Shown here: positions 54,772 to 63,891 of the stretch, in pieces
Layout of the letters: the number at the start of each line of letters is the position of its first letter
How positions within the stretch are numbered: position 1 is the stretch's first letter
Made by a program: the position numbers and the translations under genes
The notes under the pieces: model-generated
Told to the model about the DNA's origin: nothing
The model's input: the letters and a program-made list of their open reading frames with translations, nothing else
The model's database searches: none
Source of the DNA: Oscillospiraceae bacterium
Lineage (GTDB): Bacteria > Bacillota > Clostridia > UMGS1810
Assembly: GCA_015068825.1 (NCBI GenBank)
Contig: SVJU01000009.1
Span: 1 to 64,000 of the forward strand
Reading direction: 5' to 3'
DNA length: 64,000 nucleotides

Positions 54772-57060
54772 ATGGACAAACTCGTTCTTGACGGAAAATG
54801 GCGCCTGTCATTTTTTAAACAAGGAGAATATGATGTAAAATCATATGAGGATATTTCAAAATACAATATTAAAACTATTGATTGCACTGTTCCTGGAAAT
54901 GTTGAATTAGATCTTATGAATGAAGGATATCTTCCCGAAGATATTTTCTTTGGTGAAAATATTCTTAAAGCAGAGGAATACGAAAACCACGAATGGTGGT
55001 ATCATACTGAATTTGACGGCAAAACTCTTGCAGACAAAAAATGCAGAATTATTTTTAACGGTGTTGATTGTTTTGCTACATACTATCTTAATGGTGAATA
55101 TTTGGGAAAAAGTGAAAATGCACTTATCCCATTTGAATTTGAAGCTTATATAAAAGAAAAAAACACTCTTACAATAAGAATTGCATCTGCAATGCTAACT
55201 GCTGCAGAAAAAAATTACACCATGTCTGATATGTGCCACTTTTTTGTAACAGGCAAAAATCCTGCCGAATTATACTCAAGAAAGCCTTCACACTCTTACG
55301 GTTGGGATATACTTCCAAGAAGTGTAAGTGCAGGTATTTACAGAAGTGTTTATGTAGAAGAAATAAAAGAATTTGAAGTAAAACAACTTTGCTATGCTGC
55401 GCCACACACACGAAACTATTTAAGAATTTTATACGAAGTTAATACAATGCCAGAAGGCTGTGAATTTGAAATTTACGGCAAATGCAAAGACAGTGAATTC
55501 CACAAAATAAAAAAAGCAGATTTCAGATGCGGAAGATTTGATATTCCATTAAAAAACCTTCTTTTATGGTGGCCAAGAGGATATGGTGACCAGAACATTT
55601 ATGACATCACCTTCCGTATGACCAAAGATGGAAAAACTCTTTGCGAAAAAACAATTAAAGCAGGTGTAAGAAAAGCAAAACTTCTTTATTCAGATACAAC
55701 AGACGGCGAAAATGGTCAGTTTGTTTTTGAAATAAACGGAGAAAAAGTTTACTGTCTTGGTGTTAACTGGTCTGCAATGCACCCCTACCACAGTCTTGAC
55801 AGAACAAACAAAAAACAAATGCTGGATATACTGCTCGATTCAGGCAGTAATATGGTTCGTATCTGGGGCGGAAGTGTTTATGAAGAAGATGACTTTTTTG
55901 ATTTTTGTGATGAACACGGTATAATGGTATGGAACGATTTTGCACTTTCATGTGATGTTTATCCGCAAAGCGAAGATTTCTTGAAAGCACTAAGAGAAGA
56001 GGCAGATTGCATAATCAAAAAATTAAGAAATCACCCATCTATTGTTTTATGGGCAGGCGATAACGAATGTGACCTTTGTTATGCAGCAAGAGGGTTAAAT
56101 CCAGCTCACAACAAGGCAAACAGGCAAGTTTTGCTTGATGCAGTTGAAATGCACGACCCATACACAACATATCTTCCAAGCTCACCATACATTTCAGAAG
56201 AGGTATTTAAATCAGGAAGAACAATCCCAATGCCCGAAGACCATCTTTGGGGCATACGAGATGATTATAAAGGCGATTACATCAGAAAATGCAAATCACA
56301 TTTTGTGAGCGAAACCGGTTGGTATGGTTCACCTTCTGTAAAGTCAATAAAGAAATTTATGTCTGAAGACGCTCTTAAATGCTGGCCAGACAAAATTTAT
56401 GAAAATAACGAATGGATACTTCATTCGTCTGATCAGTCAGGTAATCCTTACAGAGTACATTTTTTAACCGACCCTGTAATGCAATCTTTTGGACACATAC
56501 CAGAAAAAATAGAAGATTTTGTTTGCGAATCGCAAATAGTCCATGCAGAAGGTACAAAATTCATTATTGAAAACTCGCGTTATACAAGGCCCAACAAAAC
56601 AGGTATTTTAATATGGAATTTATTTGACGGCTGGCCAGTATTTACCGAGGCTTTGGTCGACTATTTTATGGAGAAAAAACCCGCATATTATTACTTAAAA
56701 CAAGCTCATCAGCCAGTTCTTATAATGCTTAGAGAATGGTCAAATTACGGAATGACTATTGTTGCAGATAACTGCACATTAAAAGACGAATCGGGAACTT
56801 ATGAAATTATTGATGTTGATACAGGTGAAGTTCTTGCGGACGGAGAATTTTGTGCACAGGCGAACAAAAATACAGTTTTAGGAAGAGTAAAAACCAACCT
56901 TCCTGACAAAAGAATGTTATCTATAAGTTGGAAAACCGAAAACCACCAAGGAAGAAACCACTATCTTTGCGGTCAGTATCCTTATGATGCTAACCAATAT
57001 ATAGGCTGGCTCAAAAAACTACGCAAATTGGGACACTTTGAAGGAATGAAAATAGAATAA
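54772..57060 (+). CDS. GH2 beta-mannosidase-like glycoside hydrolase
   Basis: 762 aa, no signal peptide. N-terminal sugar-binding beta-sandwich (about 1-185, with CTVPGNVELDL), immunoglobulin-like domain (about 190-300), TIM barrel (about 305-620) and a short C-terminal domain. Acid/base Glu432 in LWAGDNECD (family Asn-Glu pair), nucleophile Glu514 in HFVSETGWYG; NMVRIWGGSVYEEDDFFDFC is the usual GH2 mannosidase signature. The FDGKTL/HEWWYHTEF start is also mannosidase-like. It likely trims imported oligosaccharides; beta-mannosidase is the best guess, other exo-beta-glycosidase activities are possible. SD AGGAGG. Ends at a bidirectional terminator. Confidence 0.88.
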   Translation: MDKLVLDGKWRLSFFKQGEYDVKSYEDISKYNIKTIDCTVPGNVELDLMNEGYLPEDIFFGENILKAEEYENHEWWYHTEFDGKTLADKKCRIIFNGVDCFATYYLNGEYLGKSENALIPFEFEAYIKEKNTLTIRIASAMLTAAEKNYTMSDMCHFFVTGKNPAELYSRKPSHSYGWDILPRSVSAGIYRSVYVEEIKEFEVKQLCYAAPHTRNYLRILYEVNTMPEGCEFEIYGKCKDSEFHKIKKADFRCGRFDIPLKNLLLWWPRGYGDQNIYDITFRMTKDGKTLCEKTIKAGVRKAKLLYSDTTDGENGQFVFEINGEKVYCLGVNWSAMHPYHSLDRTNKKQMLDILLDSGSNMVRIWGGSVYEEDDFFDFCDEHGIMVWNDFALSCDVYPQSEDFLKALREEADCIIKKLRNHPSIVLWAGDNECDLCYAARGLNPAHNKANRQVLLDAVEMHDPYTTYLPSSPYISEEVFKSGRTIPMPEDHLWGIRDDYKGDYIRKCKSHFVSETGWYGSPSVKSIKKFMSEDALKCWPDKIYENNEWILHSSDQSGNPYRVHFLTDPVMQSFGHIPEKIEDFVCESQIVHAEGTKFIIENSRYTRPNKTGILIWNLFDGWPVFTEALVDYFMEKKPAYYYLKQAHQPVLIMLREWSNYGMTIVADNCTLKDESGTYEIIDVDTGEVLADGEFCAQANKNTVLGRVKTNLPDKRMLSISWKTENHQGRNHYLCGQYPYDANQYIGWLKKLRKLGHFEGMKIE

Positions 57061-57062
57061 AG

Positions 57063-57096
57063 AAAAAATATCCACCCATTCGGGTGGATATTTTTT
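57063..57096. terminator. Bidirectional terminator between GH2 and the MFS gene
   Basis: Perfect 15-bp stem (57063-57077 with 57082-57096), tetraloop, A-run and T-run inside the arms. Its right edge overlaps the last bases of the converging MFS gene. Confidence 0.9.
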
Positions 57097-58372
57097 ATCT
57101 TATAACAACCTTTTGTTTTTCTATTACTTTTTTCAAAAATACTATTGCAACAAAAGTTATAACAAATGATATTCCCGAGAAAAGCTGTTGTGCATAAATA
57201 TGTATTCCAAAAATCTGATTGCCATTTTTTTGAATTACATCAAGAATTGAGCCTGCAACAAGTGATGCTGCAAAACCAAATATACCGCCAATACAGTTTT
57301 TAATTGCCATTGCCTGGGTAATATATTTTTCATCCACATAACTATAAGTTATATTGAACGAGTTCTGATTTGTACCTGCTACGCTGCAATTATAAAGAAT
57401 AGTATATATAACAACAAATATCCATGTTTTATTTGTAGTAAACATATTTATAAAAAATCCTATTGCTGCAATACATAACGCCATTCTGAAACCTTTGGCA
57501 AATGAATGTTTATCTGAATATCTGCCAAACGGTTTTGAAATTATCATTCTTGCAAAATTTGCTATTATATTTACAACCTGCACAAAAAGCACAGACATCA
57601 TAAGGTCTTTTGTTTTAAAAACACCTATAAATCCAACTGTAAAATATCTTGCTACATCCCATAAAACTGTAAGAATTATTATATTCCTGAAATTTTTGTC
57701 AGATATTGTATTTTTTAAAACCTCACGCATTGGGATTGTTGAATCTTCCATTTGTTCTTCTTTTTTTATCATACAAAGACACACAAAGTTACTTATATTA
57801 AGTATGAGTATAAAAGCGGCAATAAACAAAAAACCACCGTTTAAATTGCCCACATCTTCATAACGGTCAATTATATATCCGGTAATTAAAGTAAATATCA
57901 TACCCGAAAAGAGAGAAATCATTTCTTTTACAGCCGAATATTCTGCCCTGTGATTAGGGTCTACAAACGAATTTGCCCACTTAAAGCATATTGAATGTAT
58001 AAGATACTTTCCTGCATAAGCTGCTATAATACTTACTACTATAAGAATAGTTTTTTGTGTTTTATCAATTGGTATAAACGGCACAACATATAAAAACATA
58101 AAAAAGAATATGCTTATTGTATCAAAAAATATAACAAGCTTTTTTGTGCTCACCTTTACTTTAACAAGAAATATTGACATAAGCTGAATAACAAAAGCCA
58201 AAGTTATAAAAGATGATATAATACCTATTATCATATCACTTATTCCAATGCTTGATAACAGCTTTGCCAAAAAAGCATCTGTTACAAGGAGCGAAACAAA
58301 ATACTCTACCGTACATTGCGCCATATACGCATTTCTTGAGCGTTTATACTCGATTGAATTGAAATCTTTCAT
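57095..58372 (-). CDS. MFS transporter
   Basis: 425 aa with about twelve membrane helices; the loop between helices 2 and 3 is short and basic (VKVKVSTKK) and the central loop contains KKEEQMEDSTIPMREVL. PFGRYSDKHSFAKGFRM resembles the second-half A-like motif of MFS permeases. Distantly like sugar or nucleoside MFS carriers in PUL-type clusters; substrate unknown. ATG 58372 chosen because AAAGGAAG lies upstream; the nominal GTG is nearer the SD. Own strong promoter. Confidence 0.87.
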   Translation of the reverse strand: MKDFNSIEYKRSRNAYMAQCTVEYFVSLLVTDAFLAKLLSSIGISDMIIGIISSFITLAFVIQLMSIFLVKVKVSTKKLVIFFDTISIFFFMFLYVVPFIPIDKTQKTILIVVSIIAAYAGKYLIHSICFKWANSFVDPNHRAEYSAVKEMISLFSGMIFTLITGYIIDRYEDVGNLNGGFLFIAAFILILNISNFVCLCMIKKEEQMEDSTIPMREVLKNTISDKNFRNIIILTVLWDVARYFTVGFIGVFKTKDLMMSVLFVQVVNIIANFARMIISKPFGRYSDKHSFAKGFRMALCIAAIGFFINMFTTNKTWIFVVIYTILYNCSVAGTNQNSFNITYSYVDEKYITQAMAIKNCIGGIFGFAASLVAGSILDVIQKNGNQIFGIHIYAQQLFSGISFVITFVAIVFLKKVIEKQKVVIR

Positions 58373-58398
58373 TTTATGCACTTCCTTTACCGCATAAA

Positions 58399-58427
58399 AT
58401 TTTATAAAATTTCAATTTAAAAGTCAA
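58399..58427 (-). promoter_or_regulatory. Promoter of the MFS gene
   Basis: Minus strand TTGACT (58422-58427), 17-bp spacer, TAAAAT (58399-58404). Confidence 0.75.
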
Positions 58428-58502
58428 TGATATTTTTACGAAACTTTTTCGTAATTCTGATTTTTTATAAAGATACTATTTTGCATATCAAATGGCACTT
58501 AT

Positions 58503-60299
58503 CTAAATCAAATCACACGCAAAAATATTTATTTTGTCACTACCCCAGGTTTCGTTAAATTTGACGCATACATGTTTTGCATTTAAATTAAGAGACAGAC
58601 GAACAAACGAAACATAATTCTCTTTATTTTCAAACACAAGCTCTTCATCTACAAAAACGCAAAAATGTTTAACAATGGTTTTTGCAACCCTAACAGGAAC
58701 AAAATCCAGTCCCTGATTAAGCTTTTGAGCAAACCATGTCATTTTCATATTAGGTGATACAGACTCGTGTCCAAAATCCAAATCAAACTGAATTCTTAAC
58801 TCTTTTATAAATCTCGAATTATCAAATTCAAAATGTATTTCATCGCCTTTGTTAATCGAAATAAAGTTTTTATCTTCATCATTTCTTGGTCTTTCAACAC
58901 CATTAAACAAAATCTCTCTGTCGGCATCAGACAAATTCATTTTTGCCTGTTTTGATAAATCAGAAATTTCTCGTTTTACACCAGGTAAAAAAATACCGTC
59001 ATTTAAAATTTGCTGCTGGAGTGATTTTATATATCCGTCATTCAATTTCCTTGGAAATATGTTGTTATCAATGCAAATTGCAGCCGCATTACCTACTGCC
59101 TGACCTAAAAGCGAGCATGTCCCCATAACTCTTGCAGAACTCATTGCAGCATGAGTAGCACTTATATTTCTTCCTGCAAAGAATAAATTATCTATATTTT
59201 TTGAGTATAACACTCTGTATGGAATGCCATACGGAGATGGTGCAGGAAACATTTTTGACGGAACCTCATCTTTACCAATAGCCTTAATTCCTTTCGGATT
59301 ATGATCATCCATAGGCCAGCCTCCATAAGCTATTACATCATCAAATTTTCCGCCGTTTTCTATGTCATTCTGTGTAAGAGTATAATCACCTGTGCATCTT
59401 ACCGTTTCACGCTTACCCGGCAGAAAACCTACCCACTCAAGCTCCCAGTTTTCAGCACCATGGTCACCGTAATTTTTTATATGATCCCATATTCCAAAAA
59501 CAACCTTTAATAGTTCGTCTCGCACATTTTCGGTGTCTAAAATAGCTTTACTGTCACCACCCAATTCCATCCACCATAAATTACATCCACTTGTACCAAT
59601 TTTATGGTCACGAAAGGTTGAATAGTTTTCTTTTGAATAAACCTTTGCAAAATCATCATCACTTTTATAAACATTTGCCCATTTAGGTGGTGTAAATTTA
59701 ACAGGATGATCAGTTTCGCGCGCCTGCAAAAGACAACTCATTCCCATTGTTTTTGAATCAGAAATTTCAGGACCTATTTGTTCATTAAATTCACTTTTAG
59801 CTTCTCTGCCAATTTTAAAAAGAGCACCAGAAAGCTGTGCCAGAATAGAATCTCCCGAACAATCAGCAAATAGTTTTGCATTAATTTTATGATAACAGTA
59901 TGTAGTAAGCTGCCACGCAGTAACACTTTTTATTTTGTTTTTGTCGGTTTCGGCATCTAAAACAGAACTATTAAGAAGAAGTGTTATGTTTTTATTTTCT
60001 TTTATCTTTCCATACAGAACACTGTCCCATAAAGTTGGTGCAAGAGTTGGATTATAATAAATGTTTTCTTCTTCAAATTCTGAAAGTATACCCGTTTCAC
60101 GATTATACTTTCCTTTTGCACCTCTTACCCACATACGGATTTCAGAAGACGAATTGCCACCAAGAACAGGTCTGTCTTGTATAAGTACAACATTTAGTCC
60201 TTTTCGTGCTGCTGAGAGTGCTGCTATTGTTCCTGCAAGTCCACCACCCACAACACAAAAATCACATTCATATACTTTTGTATCAAATATTTTATTCAT
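58503..60299 (-). CDS. FAD-dependent oxidoreductase (FAD_oxidored family)
   Basis: 598 aa. N-terminal dinucleotide-binding VVGGGLAGTIAALSAARKG, second motif QDRPVLGGNSSSEIRMW, ADCSGDSILAQL, and the C-terminal FAD contact NLFFAGRNISATHAAMSSARVMGTC-like segment; a beta-sandwich tail (about 480-598) follows. This family is frequent in glycan-utilisation clusters of gut bacteria, where members oxidise sugars or glycosides, but the substrate is rarely known. No signal peptide. SD AAAGGCAG is weak. Starts 23 bases after the AraM-type gene and presumably shares its promoter. Confidence 0.85.
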   Translation of the reverse strand: MNKIFDTKVYECDFCVVGGGLAGTIAALSAARKGLNVVLIQDRPVLGGNSSSEIRMWVRGAKGKYNRETGILSEFEEENIYYNPTLAPTLWDSVLYGKIKENKNITLLLNSSVLDAETDKNKIKSVTAWQLTTYCYHKINAKLFADCSGDSILAQLSGALFKIGREAKSEFNEQIGPEISDSKTMGMSCLLQARETDHPVKFTPPKWANVYKSDDDFAKVYSKENYSTFRDHKIGTSGCNLWWMELGGDSKAILDTENVRDELLKVVFGIWDHIKNYGDHGAENWELEWVGFLPGKRETVRCTGDYTLTQNDIENGGKFDDVIAYGGWPMDDHNPKGIKAIGKDEVPSKMFPAPSPYGIPYRVLYSKNIDNLFFAGRNISATHAAMSSARVMGTCSLLGQAVGNAAAICIDNNIFPRKLNDGYIKSLQQQILNDGIFLPGVKREISDLSKQAKMNLSDADREILFNGVERPRNDEDKNFISINKGDEIHFEFDNSRFIKELRIQFDLDFGHESVSPNMKMTWFAQKLNQGLDFVPVRVAKTIVKHFCVFVDEELVFENKENYVSFVRLSLNLNAKHVCVKFNETWGSDKINIFACDLI

Positions 60300-60322
60300 A
60301 CTTTTTCTGCCTTTCTTATAAA

Positions 60323-61651
60323 CTAAAATCTTTCATCACTAATTTTTAATTCATCAATTATACCTAAATCCCACGCAAGTCTTGATAAAACATATTTATC
60401 TCTTATATCCTTAGTAGATTTAAATGTCATAGAAAGAATTTCGCTATTTACCCCTATTTTTTCACTCTTATCAGGTAAATCAATTTTTTCATACAAATCT
60501 TTTAACTGCACAAAATCAGGTAATTCACTGTTTATAATATCAAGAATATCATTCCATTTTTCTATTATTATATCAAGGCGTTTTTTGTGTTTGTCAGCAT
60601 TGTATTTTTGTTCTTTTTCTTCTTGTGCAATCATAACATCCGAACCACTGCCAAGAAATGTTTTTAATTCATTGCTCCATTTTTCAAAATCAAAAGTTTT
60701 TGCATAATTTATACCTTTTTGTTTGTCAGGAGTGATTTTTTTAATCTGATTATATAGTTTAACAGCTAAATATGTGCCATAAGCGCACTGAATACCATGA
60801 AGTTTGGTATCAATACCAAATTCAAGTCCTCTCATATCCCAAATATGCGAAAAATAATGTTCAACTCCTGATGCAGGGCGTGATATGCCTGCGTATGCCA
60901 TTGCAATTCCACATACAACAAGCCCTTCAAAAACCAATTCAATACTAGCATCATCCCGTTCTAAAAGTCCTTCGGCATTATCGACACATTTTTTAAGTGA
61001 TGTTCTTACTAAATTTGCAATAACCTCGCAATAATACTCACCTGTAATTAAATTTGAAATACGCCATTCACAAATGCTTATATATTTTGCCAGCATATCG
61101 CCAAGACCTGCTTTAAGCATATTGACCGGTGCATTTTTTAAAATATTTGTATCACCAATTATAACATCAGCACATTTTGATGATAACGATACTTTTAGTC
61201 CATCCATTGACATAGAAGATGTTGACGAAGCATATCCATCCATCGAAGGTGCAGTGGCAACAATTATATATGGCTTATTTGAAGTATTGCTTAAAATTTT
61301 TGATATGTCATTTATAACACCTGAACCAATGCCGATAATTACGTCACAAGTATGGTCATAATGCATTATTGCACTTCCAACACTAAATTCATCAGGCTCA
61401 AGCTTTGCTTCTTTAAAAATGTATTTTGAGTATGGTATGCCCGCATTTGAAAGCACATTGATTACACGCTCTCCAGCTGCGTTATATGCGTTTGTATCTG
61501 TAAGTAAAAAAACTTTTTTCGCATTAAATTCTTTTAATTCTTCAGGAAGTTTTTCAATTGTATTTTTACCAATCAATATATTCTTTATATCAGACAGATG
61601 TTTTTTTCCACAACTGCAATGGTTTAAGTTTTCCAAAAAATTGATTTTCAT
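60323..61651 (-). CDS. araM: AraM/EgsA-type sn-glycerol-1-phosphate dehydrogenase homologue
   Basis: 442 aa iron-alcohol-dehydrogenase-like protein. N-terminal CSCGKKH is characteristic of AraM; nucleotide site VIIGIGSGVINDISK; metal ligands expected at Asp in AGLGDMLAKY and His in VEHYFSHIWD and KLHGIQCAYG. Bacillus AraM reduces dihydroxyacetone phosphate to glycerol-1-phosphate; many clostridial homologues lie in sugar operons and may act on other keto-sugars. At 442 aa it is longer than the ~395 aa of AraM, with extra helical sequence near 320-370. SD GAGGTGA. Promoter at 61672-61699. Confidence 0.8.
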   Translation of the reverse strand: MKINFLENLNHCSCGKKHLSDIKNILIGKNTIEKLPEELKEFNAKKVFLLTDTNAYNAAGERVINVLSNAGIPYSKYIFKEAKLEPDEFSVGSAIMHYDHTCDVIIGIGSGVINDISKILSNTSNKPYIIVATAPSMDGYASSTSSMSMDGLKVSLSSKCADVIIGDTNILKNAPVNMLKAGLGDMLAKYISICEWRISNLITGEYYCEVIANLVRTSLKKCVDNAEGLLERDDASIELVFEGLVVCGIAMAYAGISRPASGVEHYFSHIWDMRGLEFGIDTKLHGIQCAYGTYLAVKLYNQIKKITPDKQKGINYAKTFDFEKWSNELKTFLGSGSDVMIAQEEKEQKYNADKHKKRLDIIIEKWNDILDIINSELPDFVQLKDLYEKIDLPDKSEKIGVNSEILSMTFKSTKDIRDKYVLSRLAWDLGIIDELKISDERF

Positions 61652-61671
61652 ATTTACATCACCTCAATATA

Positions 61672-61699
61672 ATTATATCAAAAAAAGGTTTATAATCAA
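61672..61699 (-). promoter_or_regulatory. Promoter of araM-FAD oxidoreductase
   Basis: Minus strand TTGATT (61694-61699), 16-bp spacer, TATAAT (61672-61677). A half-site ATAATCA (61692-61698) overlaps the -35 box. Confidence 0.75.
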
Positions 61700-61714
61700 T
61701 ATAAGAACATATTA

Positions 61715-61744
61715 TTGACAAAATAATCAAAAAGTGATTATAAT
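61715..61744 (+). promoter_or_regulatory. deoR promoter with operator in the spacer
   Basis: TTGACA (61715-61720), 18-bp spacer, TATAAT (61739-61744). The spacer and -10 box are covered by the inverted repeat ATAATCA-N5-TGATTAT (61723-61741), an arrangement suited to autorepression. Confidence 0.75.
61723..61741. promoter_or_regulatory. Operator-like inverted repeat ATAATCA-N5-TGATTAT
   Basis: Perfect 7-bp arms. The same half-site recurs at 61692-61698 (ATAATCA) and 61767-61773 (TGATTAT), so the divergent region has several copies; probable binding sites of the adjacent DeoR-family regulator. Confidence 0.65.
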
Positions 61745-61775
61745 ATTAATAATAATGATTGTAAGGTGATTATAA

Positions 61776-62471
61776 ATGTCTGTTTATACAAGAGAAGAAA
61801 AATACATAAAACTTCTTTCGCAAAAAGAACATACCGTAAAAGAGCTTTCAGAAAAACTTTTTATAAGCGAGCCAACAGTAAGACGCGATATTATAACGCT
61901 GAAAGAAAAAGAACTACTTATATGCAACAGGGGAATTGTAAAGCTAAAAGTTAAATATGCTGATCAAAGAATACCATTGTTTATCAGAAATTTAGAATAT
62001 AATGATGCGAAAAAGGAAATTGCACAAAAAGCTTCACAATTGATTAAAGATGGGTACGTAATAATGCTTGATGCATCTACTACTGTTTATCATCTTTTAC
62101 CACATCTTGCTTTGTTTAAAAACATTCTTGTTATAACAAACGGAGCAAAAACCGCACTTGAAGCTGCAATGCTTGGAATAAAAACAATTTGCACGGGCGG
62201 TAATATGACGCTTGATTCTTTTTCGTATGTTGGCGTGGATGCCGAAAAAATGCTTAAAAGCTATAATGCGGATATTGCTTTTTTTTCGTGCCGTGGAATT
62301 TTTGATGATGGAATAATTACAGACAACTCAATTTTAGAAAATTCATTAAGACAGATAATGATTAAAAACTCTAAAAAAAGTTATTTGTTATGCGATAAAA
62401 GTAAATTTGGTCAAAAACATTTAAATACACTATGCCACAAGGACGAAATTGATGGCATTATAACAAATTAA
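61776..62471 (+). CDS. DeoR-family transcriptional regulator
   Basis: 231 aa: N-terminal DeoR winged helix (about 5-57, HTVKELSEKLFISEPTVRRDI) and C-terminal phosphosugar-sensing domain (about 75-225) with IMLDASTTVYHLLPHL, ITNGAKTALEAA, CTGGNMTLDSFSYVG and LLCDKSKFGQKHL. Members usually repress sugar catabolic genes and are released by a phosphorylated sugar. Divergent from araM-FAD oxidoreductase, its likely target. SD AGGTGAT. Ends at a bidirectional terminator. Confidence 0.93.
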   Translation: MSVYTREEKYIKLLSQKEHTVKELSEKLFISEPTVRRDIITLKEKELLICNRGIVKLKVKYADQRIPLFIRNLEYNDAKKEIAQKASQLIKDGYVIMLDASTTVYHLLPHLALFKNILVITNGAKTALEAAMLGIKTICTGGNMTLDSFSYVGVDAEKMLKSYNADIAFFSCRGIFDDGIITDNSILENSLRQIMIKNSKKSYLLCDKSKFGQKHLNTLCHKDEIDGIITN

Positions 62472-62481
62472 CTAAGTTAAT

Positions 62482-62520
62482 AAAAAAGAATTCAAAACAA
62501 AATGTTTTGAATTCTTTTTT
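62482..62520. terminator. Bidirectional terminator between deoR and trpB
   Basis: Stem 62482-62499 with 62503-62520, triloop, with A-run and T-run in the arms; serves both converging genes. Confidence 0.88.
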
Positions 62521-62523
62521 ATT

Positions 62524-63768
62524 TTAGTCTATTTTATAGTCAAGCTTGAATTTTTCGCCGCAACCATATTTTTCATAAACATAATCAATATCTTTATCGC
62601 CTCTTCCGGAAAGACATGCAAGAATTGATCCTGTTTTATGCTCTTTTGCATAACGGATAGCATAAGCAAGTGCGTGTGCACTTTCGATTGCTGGGATAAT
62701 ACCCTCATATCTTGAAAGAAGGAAAAATGCTTCCATAGCTTCTTCGTCAGAAACAGTTTCGTAGTTTATTCTTTTTGCATCTCTAAGATATGCATGTTCA
62801 GGACCAACACCAGGATAGTCAAGACCGCTTGCAATAGAATAAACAGGTAGTGGCTCACCGTTTTCATCCTGAAGAACATAGCTTTCAAATCCATGGATTA
62901 TGCCTTTTGTACCAAATTTCATTGTTGCTGCGTGGTCGCCAACACCTTCACCTCTTCCCAGAGGTTCAACGCCATAAATTTCTACAGGGTCTGCAAGGAA
63001 CGGAGTAAACATACCAAGTGAGTTTGAACCGCCTCCGACACATGCACAAATTGCATCAGGCATAATACCTGTCATTTCTAAAAACTGATCTCTTGCTTCA
63101 TATCCTATAACAGACTGAAAATCCCTTACCATTTTTGGAAATGGATGCGGACCTGCTGCAGTTCCTATACAGTAAATTGCCGTTTCGTATTCATTAAGAT
63201 ATGCTTCAAAAGCAGCATCACAAGCTTCTTTTAATGTTTTAAGTCCTTTAGTAACAGGAATAACATTTGCACCAAGCATTTTCATTCTGATTACATTAGG
63301 ATGCTGTTTTACAATGTCAACTTCACCCATATAAACATCGCACTTCATACCAAAATATGCTGCAGCGGTTGCGATTGCAACACCATGCTGACCTGCACCT
63401 GTTTCTGCAATAATTTTCTTTTTGCCCATATATTTTGCTAAAAGACCTTCACCCATACAATGATTTAATTTGTGAGCACCTGTATGATTTAAATCTTCTC
63501 TTTTAAGATAGATCTGGCAGTTTCCAAAAATTTTGGAAAGTCTTTCACAATGGTAAACAGGGGTTGGTCTTCCCTGAAATTCTTTTCTTATTCTTCTTAG
63601 TTCGTTTATAAACTGTGCAGAATGACAAATTGCTTCATAAGCATCATCTGCTTCTTTAAAGGCTTCCTGAAGCTCTTTTGCAATAAAAGAACCACCATAT
63701 TCGCCAAAATATCCGTCTTTTGACGGGAATTCTTTAAGATAATTGTCAAAATCTCTGTATTTATTCAT
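62524..63768 (-). CDS. trpB: Tryptophan synthase beta chain
   Basis: PLP enzyme joining indole and serine. 414 aa with the PLP lysine in [42 protein letters not shown], phosphate-binding [12 protein letters not shown] and the C-terminal [11 protein letters not shown]. Normal length for TrpB1. ATG 63768 has AGAGGA upstream. Stands alone between terminators; trpA and other trp genes are absent, so it may salvage indole or be partnered by an unlinked trpA. Confidence 0.94.
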   Translation of the reverse strand: MNKYRDFDNYLKEFPSKDGYFGEYGGSFIAKELQEAFKEADDAYEAICHSAQFINELRRIRKEFQGRPTPVYHCERLSKIFGNCQIYLKREDLNHTGAHKLNHCMGEGLLAKYMGKKKIIAETGAGQHGVAIATAAAYFGMKCDVYMGEVDIVKQHPNVIRMKMLGANVIPVTKGLKTLKEACDAAFEAYLNEYETAIYCIGTAAGPHPFPKMVRDFQSVIGYEARDQFLEMTGIMPDAICACVGGGSNSLGMFTPFLADPVEIYGVEPLGRGEGVGDHAATMKFGTKGIIHGFESYVLQDENGEPLPVYSIASGLDYPGVGPEHAYLRDAKRINYETVSDEEAMEAFFLLSRYEGIIPAIESAHALAYAIRYAKEHKTGSILACLSGRGDKDIDYVYEKYGCGEKFKLDYKID

Positions 63769-63804
63769 AATACACATTCCTCTTTTTAAAACATATTACA
63801 GATT

Positions 63805-63833
63805 AGTATAACACAAAAAAATTAAAATGTCTA
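63805..63833 (-). promoter_or_regulatory. trpB promoter
   Basis: Minus strand TAGACA (63828-63833), 17-bp spacer, TATACT (63805-63810). The leader is only about 30 bases, leaving no room for a T-box or trp attenuator. Confidence 0.7.
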
Positions 63834-63847
63834 TATTTTTTTATTAA

Positions 63848-63873
63848 AAAAAGCCGATTTTCATCGGCTTTTT
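63848..63873 (-). terminator. Terminator of the gene entering from the right edge
   Basis: AAAAAGCCGAT (63848-63858) pairs with ATCGGCTTTTT (63863-63873), 4-nt loop; minus strand continues TTTTTTAAT. It follows the stop codon at 63892-63894. Confidence 0.85.
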
Positions 63874-63891
63874 AAATGTTTTTTAATATTT

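Noticed and set aside
58436-58454. TTACGAAA-CTT-TTTCGTAA hairpin between the FAD oxidoreductase and MFS genes
   Set aside because: Only 8 bp, AT-rich, and lacks a T-run on the minus strand; it lies just upstream of the MFS promoter and may be chance, so it was not called a terminator.
61766-61954. 62-codon basic open frame overlapping the start of deoR
   Set aside because: Out of frame with the well-supported DeoR protein and built of Arg/Lys codons typical of a shifted frame.
63769-63804. T-box or tryptophan attenuator before trpB
   Set aside because: The leader is about 30 bases and contains no specifier-loop-like or Trp-codon leader sequence.
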